Positions 35,201 to 45,907 of a DNA stretch of 64,000 nt are shown in pieces (position 1 is the stretch's first letter; every line of letters starts with the position of its first letter). This DNA comes from Gymnorhina tibicen (lineage: Eukaryota > Chordata > Aves > Passeriformes > Artamidae). The notes below the pieces were generated by a model that worked only from the letters and a program-made list of their open reading frames with translations, was not told the DNA's origin and made no database searches. Both the position numbers and the translations under genes were made by a program. The stretch covers positions 186,001 through 250,000 of the forward strand of contig VXAZ01008140.1 in assembly GCA_013399875.1 (NCBI GenBank). Direction: 5' to 3'.

Positions 35201-37487
35201 CTAAAGAAAAGAGGAAACAAGCAGTCAAATATGTTTCTCCATTAGCATCCAGTCAGTCTGTGTTTCCTGAAGAGCAGAGCAACCTCCAGCGTTGGTCAGT
35301 GGCAGCCATGATGAAATAAACCTTGAGGCAAGTGTATATGCCCATGGACTGCATGGTGCTGGCTTCCACGATGTAGTCCAAGGGCACATACCCTCACACC
35401 AGGGATCAGGAAGACTCCAGGCAGGAAGAGGACAGCCAGAAGAAACCTCACCTGGGCTGGCTCTACGCGTACCTGAGGGAAATGGAGCTTTGTTTGAGGT
35501 TAGCAAGAGGGATAACAAAAGTAATCCACAGACCTACACCTCCTTTCATCTCTTTATTTGCCTTTGACACTCATTTCCAACTGTCCTGTTGCACCAAGCC
35601 CTTTCTGTTTGTCTTCTGTCACCTAGTGGTCACACACTGCAGCCCCTTCTCAGGCAAACCCCCCCTTTTCCTGGCACCAGGGCTGCCACCACCCTGCAGT
35701 CAGTCCTGGCTCTGCCCAAAGCCTGTCCCTGCACCACCAAGACCTTGTGCAAACCTTCATCATCCCAAGTGCTGAAGGCTCTTCCTGGGCTGGGAGAGGC
35801 TGAACCTGACATTCCAGGCTCGGGGGATTAATGTGAAGCTAAACTTGTACATCCACACAGATCCAAACTATAGGGAAACCACCTTTGCACCAACACATTT
35901 CACATAAAACCTGCTGCTTCCACACTCATCAGAAACATTGTGTTTCCAGATTTCTCTATGGCCTTGGGGTCCTGCTGAGACAAGACATGCTGCATAAAAC
36001 ACTGTGTTTCCCTTCCCTTGCAACAATGGCAGCCTTGTGTTTAATCCCTTTGCTCAGCAGCCTGGACAAAGTTACCTTGTGTGCTGGGCCTCTGCAAAGG
36101 CCTGACTGGTGCCAAACATGCCGAATCCAGAGGAAGTGAATTTCAGCAGGGAGCCCCCTCAGTGCCACCTCACTGTTACAAGAGCCAAGTGCTAACACTG
36201 CTTTTCTCTCATCTTTCTTTCTCCCTCATCGCTAAATCTCTATCTGCCAACCCCACCAAACTTTTTCACCAGTCCATCGCTCCCTGTGTTTCCTTTAGGG
36301 ACAACACCTAGCTGGGAAATAATGCTACATTAAAATGATCCTGTCTGCCTTTGCCTCCTGAATCCTAGAAGAAACCACATAACTCCCAAACTTTCCCTGG
36401 AGAAGGAAAAAGAAGAGGTGGAGGATGAAGAAGAGTCCAAAAATGCACAAAATGAACATATCTTACCTTAGCACCCAATTCCGATTGACTGTGGTTGAAC
36501 TGAGAATGGGCTTCCTTGGGTATTTGTAAGTATTTCAGTCCTCAGCACTCAGGGGTGCAAAGTGGAAAATAACTTTCAAATCTTACATTCTGCACATCTA
36601 CCACCCAATAATTACACAAGGTCCTGGTTAGAGCAGTGAAAGAGATGCCCCAGGGAAAATTTCAGCCCTTGCAGAAGTGGGGTGAGCAAGTTGTGCTCTC
36701 AGATTTTCCTCTCTCCTGCAGGAACTGAATGTGCCATCTCCCTTCCCAGCTCAGGAATACTACTAGCTACAGGGTCAGCATTTGTTTATTCCTTGCAGTT
36801 TTCCTAGTGATGAAAGCCAGCTGCTTGAATTTACTGCATATAGAGAAAGTATCACATGCTGGAGAAATGGGGGGGGTTATTGGCTTAGAATCTTATTGTG
36901 AATTTATAATTGCAGGAAAAGAACAAAATGTGATTAACAAGAGCCTTAAGTAGTAATAAAAAAAGAATCCTTTGCAGTGAGAATAAAACCCCAGCAATTA
37001 TTTTTGGTGAGTAAAACCAGGCAGGACGGAGATACTGTTTTTATTTGCACATGGCTTCAAGATGCTGGCTTGCTGTTGTGCATAATGATATAAATCACTC
37101 CCAAACCAGGCCTGTACCCAAATGAGCCCATATTCAGCATGGTCAAAGACCGCTGAACCACACTGACTGAAACTAAAGAGGCCTTTGGGACATGGGGCTT
37201 GCAGGCTTTGATAGGAATTTGTAAGCCATTCTTTCCTCTCCTGCAATGTGAGCTCTGAAGGGGCCAGCTTTATCATCAGCACTACTGGGGAACTTTGATC
37301 ACAGTACATTCCATGTTTAATTTTAAAAACTTAACAGTGCTTCAGTTAACGAGTGGTGCACAGTTCAAATCCCCCAAACTCAACAAATTAAAGCAACTAG
37401 CTTCAGCATTGCAAAATCAAGCATAAAATTTCTTGAGAAGCCTTTGATAAAAACAAGCAGAGAAAAGCCAAATGAAAGGTTGCTTAC
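35201..37487 (-). other. Intron (2.3 kb) hosting mir-455
   Basis: The mir-455 hairpin lies at 35310-35405, about 105 bases upstream of the acceptor of the next exon (35147-35200) in transcript direction and some 2.1 kb after the donor. Nothing else was recognised in the rest of the intron. Confidence 0.85.
35310..35405 (-). ncRNA. MIR455: mir-455 microRNA precursor hairpin
   Basis: On the minus strand this region folds into a stem-loop with both mature arms of miR-455. The 5p arm (35369-35390) starts TATGTGCC and ends ACATCG. The 3p arm (35332-35352) starts GCAGTCCA and ends ATATACAC; I find no difference from the vertebrate 3p sequence I remember. The 16-base loop (35353-35368) reads tggaagccagcaccat. 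The arms pair with about 14 of 16 core positions matched plus a G:U. The 5p arm has CCC where the human form has CCT, as in chicken to my recollection. miR-455 is processed from the COL27A1 intron, is enriched in cartilage and is reported to repress TGF-beta/SMAD and HIF-2alpha pathway genes. Sense orientation implies co-expression with the collagen, though an independent promoter cannot be excluded. Confidence 0.97.
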
Positions 37488-37532
37488 CTGAGTGCCTTTT
37501 GGGCCAGATTCCCCTATGGGGCCAGGTAAACC
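37488..37532 (-). CDS. COL27A1: COL27A1 collagen exon 7 of 21 in window (45 bp)
   Basis: Encodes GLPGPIGESGPKGTQ, five perfect triplets. The acceptor is ttctgttctag, the donor CAG|gtaagc. This is the exon immediately upstream of the mir-455 host intron. In human numbering, as I recall it, that makes it exon 10. Confidence 0.92.
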
Positions 37533-37624
37533 CTAGAACAGAAGGGAAAAAAACAAAGACAAATGTGGACAAGCTTTAACTTAAAATAACGAGCAGTGCC
37601 AACCCCCCAAGCACCACCCCTGCA

Positions 37625-37705
37625 TGGTTCTGCTTTAAGTGCTTCTTAAAGGTCTTAAAGCTTTAAGTGCTGTGTGGTTCTGCTTTAAGGTTTTGCTTTA
37701 AGAGT
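37625..37705. repeat. Imperfect local duplication, about 50-bp period
   Basis: The word tggttctgctttaag occurs at 37625 and 37675, with further ctttaag and cttaaag variants between and after, giving a small degenerate tandem array. Confidence 0.65.
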
Positions 37706-38277
37706 CCAAGGAGTATCAACAAAGGAGAAAAAAAGACAAAATTATACAAATAACAGATCTCCCATTGTTGGGGAGGTGGGACTCAGCAGAACCTGAGACT
37801 GCTGCACATAGTGAGCCTTCCCTGGGGCTGAAGTAGAGATTTCTGATGATAAAGACCACAAGGCCTGATGCAGTGGGGTGCCCAGAGGTTGTGTTACACT
37901 TCAGATGCGAGGCACAGTGATGCTCTGTGCCCAGTAGCTCTCCATTCATCTTCCTGCCTAAGCAAACACATGCATAGCAAATGTACTCCAATACCTGCTT
38001 AGGGAACACTGATGGAATGAGAAAGTCTAATTTCTACAGCCTAGAAAGTCACTTAGCAATGCAGTACTGTGATATCTCTAACCCTTTGCAGCATCAGCTA
38101 TGGAAAGAATGGAAAATTCATTCCCCATTCTAATTGTATGCCTAATGCTGCTCACTTAAAGTACTGCAAAGAAGAAAAGTGTAAAAATGCAAAATAAATT
38201 TTCATGTTTATTGTCTTCTAGCAAGTTACCAGATCAATTTTTTTTCTAGTTCCCAATGTTGATGGGATTTTCTGGGG

Positions 38278-38294
38278 AAAAAAAAAAAAAAAAA
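38278..38294 (+). repeat. Poly(A) run, 17 bp
   Basis: Seventeen consecutive A. No retrotransposed body was recognised upstream of it. Confidence 0.85.
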
Positions 38295-39424
38295 GGCTAA
38301 GTCCGTATTTTCTTCAGCTGGCAGCACTGCAGGCTCAGCCTGTGATGTGAAAGTCCAGTTGTGCTCTTTCCTGGCTCTTGCATCATTGCCAAAGATTTCA
38401 GGCATCAGGGTGAAGTTACAATCCTGCCTGTGATGCACAAACCAAACCCAAGCCAAGCGCTCTCTCCCATCGCTGCAGAGCCAGCACAGCTGACAGGAGT
38501 AACAAGTAGTAAAATCTCAGTAAAGTAAACAGCTCTGATGCAGGATACGCACAGCATTCAGACAGGCTGAAAAAAGCTGCCTTAAAAAAAGAAAAAAGTC
38601 ACTTTCCTGACCCAAACCACATTTTAAGAAGGCAGTTTTGTTCTTTGAATGTCAAGGCACAGATTTCATCCTGCTTATCTGATGGGCTGAATTGCTGAAC
38701 AGCATTTATTAACCTTGTATGTCCAAAATCTCCTGGACCTCTTCTTCTTAGTCATCTAACACACATTCACACCTAGGAGACTCTTTGGCATGCTCAGCTC
38801 TAAGAGCCTTTCAGAGTATGAATGGAGCATTTAGTCAGGTGCATAAAGCTCCCATCCAGTTCTGCCATCTGTACTCTCCAGTGTGCAAGCAAGGTATCAG
38901 TTTAATTTTCAGTTTAAAATGGGTCATGCATTATTGACGGTCTGAGGCAGAGAGATGCAGACTTGTTCTGCAGGTCTAGTTCACATTTAATCCAATAACC
39001 TACACATCTGTATAAAAAATTCACATCCAAACTCATGGTAAGTCTGAAAGACTCAGGACAGAGCATTTGGGATCTTTGACATATGCCTGGTCTCTTGACT
39101 TAGAGATACAGGTGACAGAATCCAACATGAATGTGTCCATTTTAGAAAACCCCGACAAACTCACTTCACCACAAAATGCTATAGGGCTGGATGTTCTGTC
39201 CTCCAAGAGATTCCATTTTTTAGGGTCTTAACAAATTCTTCTCTTTCCCTTCCACTACTAAGCATCTTACATCAGTAGAACAACAAAGTGTCCAATCTTG
39301 ATCCATTACCCAATGCACACTCCTCCATTTCTAAAGTTGTCTTTGTGTAATTTTTTTCAGCATGAGAACAAAGACTTGACTGTTTTTCATCATCTTTTTT
39401 GCAGCTGCAAATATGATTTATATC

Positions 39425-39437
39425 TATATATATATAT
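39425..39437. repeat. Short (TA)n run
   Basis: Thirteen bases of alternating TA, embedded in an AT-rich stretch followed by tgtgtgtatacatatg. Confidence 0.8.
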
Positions 39438-39921
39438 TTACAGTTCATGCATAATGTTATGTGTGTGTATACATATGATTATGCCAGTGCATTTTACTAG
39501 TGAGAGTTAATCTAAATCTCCTCCTCCAATAATAAATACACCTTTTTCCATCCCAGATTTCTAACTTGTCCAACATTAGATGCATAATATGCCTAAAAGA
39601 CAAGGGTTAGCAGCTTGCAGGTGTCTTTCTCTGCTCTGCTGTTCTGTTTTTTCCCTGTTGTTAAAAATCTGTCAGAATTTGCTATAGAAATTCAGGTTTT
39701 ATCTATCATAGGCACGAAATACTTTCTAACAATATTTCAGAGTTTAAAGACTGTTATTGGTACAACATCTTGAGGAGGAAAGAAGGAAAATATTCAAAGA
39801 TCAAATATTCAAATATACCAACATTTTCTAGAGGACTGTACTGTCCTTAGTGGGGCATGTCTTTGGCTACCTGCACACCCAAATCCCTACAGTGTGCACA
39901 GCACGATGAGATTTACTGCAC

Positions 39922-39975
39922 CTGCCTGCCAGGATAACCTTTGGCACCTGGACTTCCGGATGGTCCTCGTTCGCC
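39922..39975 (-). CDS. COL27A1: COL27A1 collagen exon 6 of 21 in window (54 bp)
   Basis: Encodes GERGPSGSPGAKGYPGRQ, six perfect triplets. The acceptor is ttttccaaag, a short pyrimidine tract. The donor CAG|gtgcag lacks G at +5 and is one of the weakest in the window. The C-terminal GAKGYPGRQ matches my memory of the human exon end, which supports this boundary over a shifted one. Confidence 0.9.
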
Positions 39976-40148
39976 CTTTGGAAAAAAGAAAAGGCACAAA
40001 AGGTGAGGTGAATGTCCCACTTGGGAAGTGTCTTTAGCTGCATCACTGTGGACTGGATTAACCTGATGCACATTTATTGAGAGGAAAAAATATTAAGGGT
40101 AGATAATGAAGTTAATTAACAAGGGGGGAAAATCCACAGAAGCCAAGT

Positions 40149-40200
40149 CAACAGGATCCATACACTAATGCAATACACAACAGGATCCATACACTAATGC
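40149..40200. repeat. Tandem duplication, 29-bp period, about 1.8 copies
   Basis: The 23-bp word beginning caacaggatccatacacta occurs at 40149-40171 and again, identically, at 40178-40200, separated by aataca. Perfect identity suggests a recent slippage or local duplication event. It could also be a small assembly artefact. Confidence 0.9.
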
Positions 40201-40409
40201 TGCTGTTTCTCCTTCTCCCTTCATTTGCAGGGAAAGCAGCAGATAGTCTGGAACAAGGACACTAAGAGAAGGTGTTAAGGCTGCATCTGTATCTGGCATA
40301 TGGAAGCATTTTGCTGGTGGGAAAGCACTGCCAAAATTCTTCAAAACTAAATGGATTCATGTATAATATGCTTTAACATCATTGCTAACAGGACCTGCTA
40401 TTCATTGCC

Positions 40410-40423
40410 TTTTTTTTTTTTTT
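40410..40423 (+). repeat. Poly(T) run, 14 bp
   Basis: Fourteen consecutive T on the plus strand in intronic sequence. Confidence 0.85.
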
Positions 40424-40858
40424 ACTGCATTGCAAACATCAAACTTAACCAAATAAAGAGGGGGAAGAAAAGGGAAGGGGGGAAATGGGCTTTGGGAAGG
40501 GAATATATATTCATACACATATATTCAACACAATGTGGTTAGTAAAGTCCAGGTGAAATTAATGTAAAAAGACAAATAAAGGGGGAGGACGGTGAGCTGA
40601 TTTTTCTTCCCCCAAGTAAACTTAGCGTGGCTGAGCAGTAAAAATTAGAAATTAAATTTAGAATCTCCAAGGCAGTCTCCTCCTACCATCCCATTGGTGC
40701 TGGGTCCGTGTGTGTGCTCAGATCCCGGTGTGTGCCGAGCTGCCCTGGAAGGAGCTGGCTGTCCACACCGAGCAGGCTGTACCAGAGCCAAACCAGCATC
40801 ACAGCCAGAAAATCCATCCCTCTGTAAAGGTCCCCTGTTGGGAAGTGGGAAAACTCAC

Positions 40859-40903
40859 CTGGTCTCCAGGGTGACCTAGTGGTCCAGGATAGCCTTTATA
40901 TCC
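40859..40903 (-). CDS. COL27A1: COL27A1 collagen exon 5 of 21 in window (45 bp)
   Basis: Encodes GYKGYPGPLGHPGDQ, five perfect triplets. The acceptor is cctattttgacag, the donor CAG|gtgagt. Two tyrosines in five triplets is unusual for collagen in general, but the human segment as I recall it also has the GYPGP-GHPG pattern. Lys in Y position (GYK before Gly) is a candidate hydroxylation site. Confidence 0.92.
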
Positions 40904-43900
40904 CTGTCAAAATAGGATGGAGGAGATGAATACTAAGAAACAAAAATATAGTAAAATAATCTAGGTTTGGTTTTAATTTCTCTTTGCAGGTGGGACTAAA
41001 GTTCTGAGGTGAAGCAGGATTTTAGACAGCATTACACGCAACATGCATTACATGCAAACTTTTATCAAGCTGCTTTGTGCTTGCACTACCCAAACCTGCT
41101 GATGTGCCCTGCTGTGGTCTGGGGTGGTACATACTCCGGAAAGAATTGCTCCATGAACACATTTAGAGTGGTCTCCATGCTCAGATCTGTCTATTTGTAA
41201 TCTACACCTTGAGCAAGGCTGCCCTTAATCCTCAGGAAACCACAGGCCCGTAGAATGAAAGCTTTGGGTACATTGGAGACTACAGCATCATGAGTCACTT
41301 GTGTTTCAGAGCTCTTACTTTTGCTTTAGAATTTGAAATGCCACAGGAAACACCAAAACAACCATTTACCGTCCCAGGAAACTTCAATTTTTCTACCTTG
41401 AACTTGTTCAGCTTCCAGCTTTTCTGATCTAATTATTACAAGATCCAGAGTCCTTCATTATGAAGCTACTAAAAATGGCGAGCAAGCTGCCTCTCAACCT
41501 GCTCTCTCTGCTGAATTAGAATGAGTTTCTTAATCCACCTTGCTTACTGGCAAGTATTTCAGGCTTCAAATCATTCTCACAGGTCTTTCATAAACCTGCT
41601 TTGGTTTGTCAGTATTTCATTTTTTTGGGGGATGCAGACACCGGAGCAGGACAAGGGCAGCCTGTTTGACTGCAGACTGAGCAGTCTTTTAAGAGAGTTT
41701 GCTTTCTCCTGGATTTACCTAGAGCTCCCTTCAAATAGAGTAAATTCTGTATGTGATGAACACTTCAAGTTTTTTCCCCTCTTCTTTATTATCTTGCTTC
41801 AGCTGTTTAAAACAAATTCACTTCCATCAAGAGAAGCAGAGCAGGAGATTAAACTCAGTTACAGAGATGACTGTTTAGCTAGGTTACCAGCAAGATTTAA
41901 AAAAAAAAAAAAAAAAAAGAGCATTAAATTTAACTTGAAACAAATGGGAGAGAAAAAATAAACATGGAACAATCCTTGCACAAATACTAGAGAAATAACA
42001 AATTGCTTTCAGTGGTGGATTACAGCTAATCGTACCTCAGTCCCTGCTACTCACCCTGTGCTGGGCTCCAGTGCAGCTCATCTGTCTGTGAACCCCACAG
42101 GGAGTGTCCCTGCTCTGGAAGCTATCACCAGACCCAGGAGTGACCGAGAACTTGGCCTTTGGCTCCACTCACCACATGAACCCAGGACTGTTTCTGCTCC
42201 CAGGTCCACATCTCTGCCTAACAGCATTTTTGCTCTTCCCACAGGCTATTCCAGACCTGCAGCCTGAGCTTTTGCTGGCAGGGTGTGCAACGCTCTCAGC
42301 CTTCCTGGCCACTACCCACTCCCCTTTGCATTCCTCCTGCCTTGTTATTTCAGACACTCTGGCCTGGAAAGATGTTGATTCCCTTCTCACCAGTTCTCTC
42401 CTGCTTAGCCTTGCTGATGTACTATGGCTCTGGACAGAGCTGTACCTCCTGACAAGGCTGACCTGAAAGACACTTGTTTGAACCACCTCAAGGGTCCTTT
42501 CTCCAAATGTTGTGAGAGCATTTCAGTCAGACACTCCTCATCGGAAGTGCCTCAGCAGTTCTTGGAGGAGGAACAGCACACAGGATTCCCTGCCCCTCTC
42601 CAGGAATCTGCCCCATGAAATCCTCTCCTGCTCATCCTCTCCCTGACTCCTCGACAGAGGCTTAGCAGAAAGGCAGGATGCTCCACTCTGGTTGGGTGTC
42701 TGGCCTGAAGGTGAGAGCTGCCAACAGAAACATTCCTGGGTTCAGTATCTCCAGTCATTCCCTGGAATTTAGATTTCCATGGGGTTTTCTCCCGGGACCT
42801 CTACCCAGTTCTTCCAGACTGGAGCAAGAGCTACCTTTCTCTCTAGACAGCTGGAACACCAAGCTTAGAAATATCTTACTTTTCCATTGATAAGAAAGAT
42901 GTGCCTGGCTTGGCTGCTCTGAACCATTCTGCTCCAGCTGGTTTTCTGCAGGATGGGTGTTTTGAGCCTGCAGTGTCCACCCAAAGTAGGTGGTGGCATG
43001 ATGGTCCCTTGAGATGCTCAAAGCCTGTCCTGAACTAAATTCTGCACCAAGCACCACATTGCTATTTCTGTAGTGGTAAGTGAATGGCACTTAGGTTAAA
43101 TATATAGAGACTCTGCTACTGTTGTGTTCTATTAAATATCCTCCTCACTACATATCCTGGGCTCTGGAGAGTTTCAAACATGTATTTCTTCACAATTTAC
43201 CACAGTTATTTCTGCTTCAGGTTAATTATAACAAGGGAAAACGAGAACAGCTTGTATATGTTAGAGCAGGCTGCAGTGTGAAAGTATTTACCTGCTAAAA
43301 TCCTCTTCAAATAGCACTAAAATGACAGGGCAGAGGGTATGAAAACAACTGCATTTGCTCTTTTATCTGAACACTTCCTGATGATTACAGGGCACTCAAT
43401 ACAAAGGGCTGTGATTTAGAAAGGAAATTGCACTCCAGTGAAGGATTTACTCATCTGTGATTATATTTTATAATCCACTCTCTCCTAGCTAAAGGGATCA
43501 TCCTGCACTGTAGTAGGAAATGTGAAGAATAAAGGGGCCAGGGAATGAGACCTGCATACAGGATGTTTTGAAGCACTGACCACTTCCCAGCTCTGCCTTT
43601 GCTCTCTGACTCTAATGAAGCTTTGCCTCTCTCACTGTTGCTGTTTTCTCCTCTGGAGAAATGATGCTGCTCTGCTGAGATCTATCTCCAAGGCAGCTGT
43701 GGTCTGCAGCCCCAAATCAAAAGCCAAAGCCCACAGATACTTCATTGGCACCAGATGAACAGGCAGAGGGAACATCCAAGTCCTGACAACCTTCCTGAGA
43801 ACTCCTGGTCTGCAAAAGCACCATTTGCTCTGTTTGGTGAGGATGAGAAATACACCTGCTGCTTCTACGGCACTTTCATGTACTCATAGATGTGTGGAGC

Positions 43901-45853
43901 TAAAACAGCTTTGGGGGTGCTCTGAGATCAGCCTGTCCAATCCTACAAGTCCAATCCAAGTCTGTCAGCATTCCCAAGGCAGGAACTGAGGAGTGAGCCA
44001 CACTATCCAAAACCATATGCTGCTGCTTGTGGCTCCAGCTCACGCTGCTGAGCCAGTGGTTTCATTTAGTGGGAAAAGTATTTTGTTTCTCCTGGTGAAA
44101 TATTTTGCCCATTTGAAGGTTTCTACATGGTGTTCTCAGATCAAAGCCCTGAGAGCCCTTTTGCAGCCCCTCCATGGAGTGAGCGGAGGGATGTCCATTT
44201 CCAAAGCGTTGCTGTTTTCCGGTAGCCAAGATAATGTTGCCCACCTTCAGCCAAGTACCAGTGTGTTTTCACTGGGAGAATGCCAGCAGGGAATCCAGAT
44301 TAAAAAAAAAGATTTTTCCAAACATTTCTCCAACAGCTGTAAATTGTTTCTTAATGCAAGATGCTAATAAAAGCCAGGTTACACCAAACCCACTACCAGA
44401 CTAGTGCTACTGGGAGGTGTTTTTAAGTTGCACCAAGGAAAAATTTCAACATCCAACTTGCTCATTACTTGAAGAAACACAAGCATACCCCTGCCTTTAC
44501 CCTGTCCTGTGGGATTTAAGATCAGATATGAAGGCCATGTGCTGGACTTGAGAATATTTGTTCAATTTCCTATTCCTTCTCCGCTTTTTCCGCTATGAGT
44601 CCTTGCACTCCTGACATTGCATTTTGCTGATCGTAACCACAAGGTTTTGTTTTATGAGCTGTTATACCAGGAAAATGGTATTCTTTGCACCCTATTAGTT
44701 AGAATTTGTTTGTGACAGCAAAAGATCCGTAATCAATCACTCAATTGCTCCTGCTCCACACAGCACCCCAAGCGTGACCAGCCTTGGAGTAGAAAAATAA
44801 ACTCAGCCACTCCTCTTGGCAATTAGGTTCTAATATAAAGCATACAACAAATAATCATGGAGAGGGAGGGTTCCCTTCAGCCTCCTCCACACCTTTTTTC
44901 TCTCCTTGGAGTTTTAAAACATACCCGAGGAAGTGTTTGTGTGCAGCTAACTGACCTGAGGAACAGTGTATGGTCAATGGCCCATTGACTGATAAAGTGA
45001 TTGAAACAAGATGCTAATTTTAACTGTTCAGTTTAGCTGTGGCAATATTGGCTTGCTGGGAAGGGGAGTCATGGCCACTGAGCCCCACTCAAACAGCTTC
45101 CTGCAATAGGTCCAGCTTCCAAAAAAAGAAACCAGCCTACCAAGACAGCCTGGAACTGGAAACTCAGCTGAAATGTCCTTGCTATATGAAAAATCTGAGC
45201 TCCAGACATGGATTGCTGAGGCACTGCTGTACAGGCTTGAATGCATGGATACAGACACACACCCTGCTCCCTCAGGAAAACAGGAATGGATCTTGTGCTT
45301 TATCCTTACATACCCTTTTCTAGGCATAAATGTGTTGTTTGTGATGTTAATGGTGTTGAAGCATCAATATGGAAGCAAATAAAGTAAAACCTGACCAGTG
45401 CTGACAGTCTCCAAGCAAACTAAAAAGGGAAGGCACACATACTTTTTTGAAATGTTCTTTACCAAGATAGACAGTCATGGTTTCCTTGGAAAGCTAGTAC
45501 TGTTCTAAATCCAACCTTTGAGTATTGCTGTTGGTTGGAGATCTCTTTAGTTAATGCACTGGCTGCACCAGGCCTAAATTGAGCTTGCTGAGGAACACCC
45601 AGTGTCAGGGTGCAGGGGGATGTGGAATACAAAGAAGGAACAGAATTCTGTAGCCAGAATTTAATTTCATACTCTTACATAGTCTTTACGCAGTTGCTTC
45701 AGCCTATCTCCCTAGGTTATACACCTGCAAAACAGGCATAAGGCTCTTTGGGTGGGTACTGGGACTTTTAATCAAATCTTTTAGGCACAGTTAAAGAAGA
45801 AAATTTTAAAATAAAAATGATCGATCTAATTCACTAGAAAAGTACACTCTTAC
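40904..45853 (-). other. Intron (5.0 kb), no gene seen
   Basis: Includes a 20-A run at 41899-41918. A weak, uncertain CR1-like stretch lies near 43.9 kb. No Gly-X-Y block with splice signals was seen. Confidence 0.65.
41899..41918 (+). repeat. Poly(A) run, 20 bp
   Basis: Twenty consecutive A on the plus strand. No upstream polyadenylation signal, target-site duplication or retrocopy body was recognised, so it is called a simple repeat. Confidence 0.85.
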
Positions 45854-45907
45854 CTTTCTACCAGGTAGTCCAGGGAACCCAGTTAAACCAGGTAAGCCCA
45901 CATCTCC
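45854..45907 (-). CDS. COL27A1: COL27A1 collagen exon 4 of 21 in window (54 bp)
   Basis: Encodes GDVGLPGLTGFPGLPGRK, six perfect triplets resuming the helix after the imperfection of the previous exon. The acceptor is gcttcctgcag, the donor AAG|gtaaga. The hydrophobic X residues (Leu, Phe) and the C-terminal GRK fit my recollection of the corresponding human segment. Confidence 0.92.

Larger units (their letters stand above)
37533..39921 (-). other. Intron (2.4 kb), simple repeats only
   Basis: Contains an imperfect 50-bp-period repeat at 37625-37705, a 17-A run at 38278-38294 and an AT dinucleotide run at 39425-39437. No exon or transposon recognised. Confidence 0.7.
39976..40858 (-). other. 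Intron (0.9 kb) with a short tandem duplication
   Basis: Contains the 29-bp-period duplication at 40149-40200 and a T run at 40410-40423; otherwise nothing recognised. Confidence 0.7.

Noticed and set aside
41521..41961. Processed pseudogene suggested by a 146-codon frame running into a poly(A) run
   Set aside because: No recognisable parent gene, no polyadenylation signal before the A run and no target-site duplication seen.
43870..43990. Reverse-oriented CR1-like text (tactcatagatgtgtgg, gatcagcctgtccaatcc)
   Set aside because: Only scattered similarity to CR1 reverse complement; too degenerate to call by eye.
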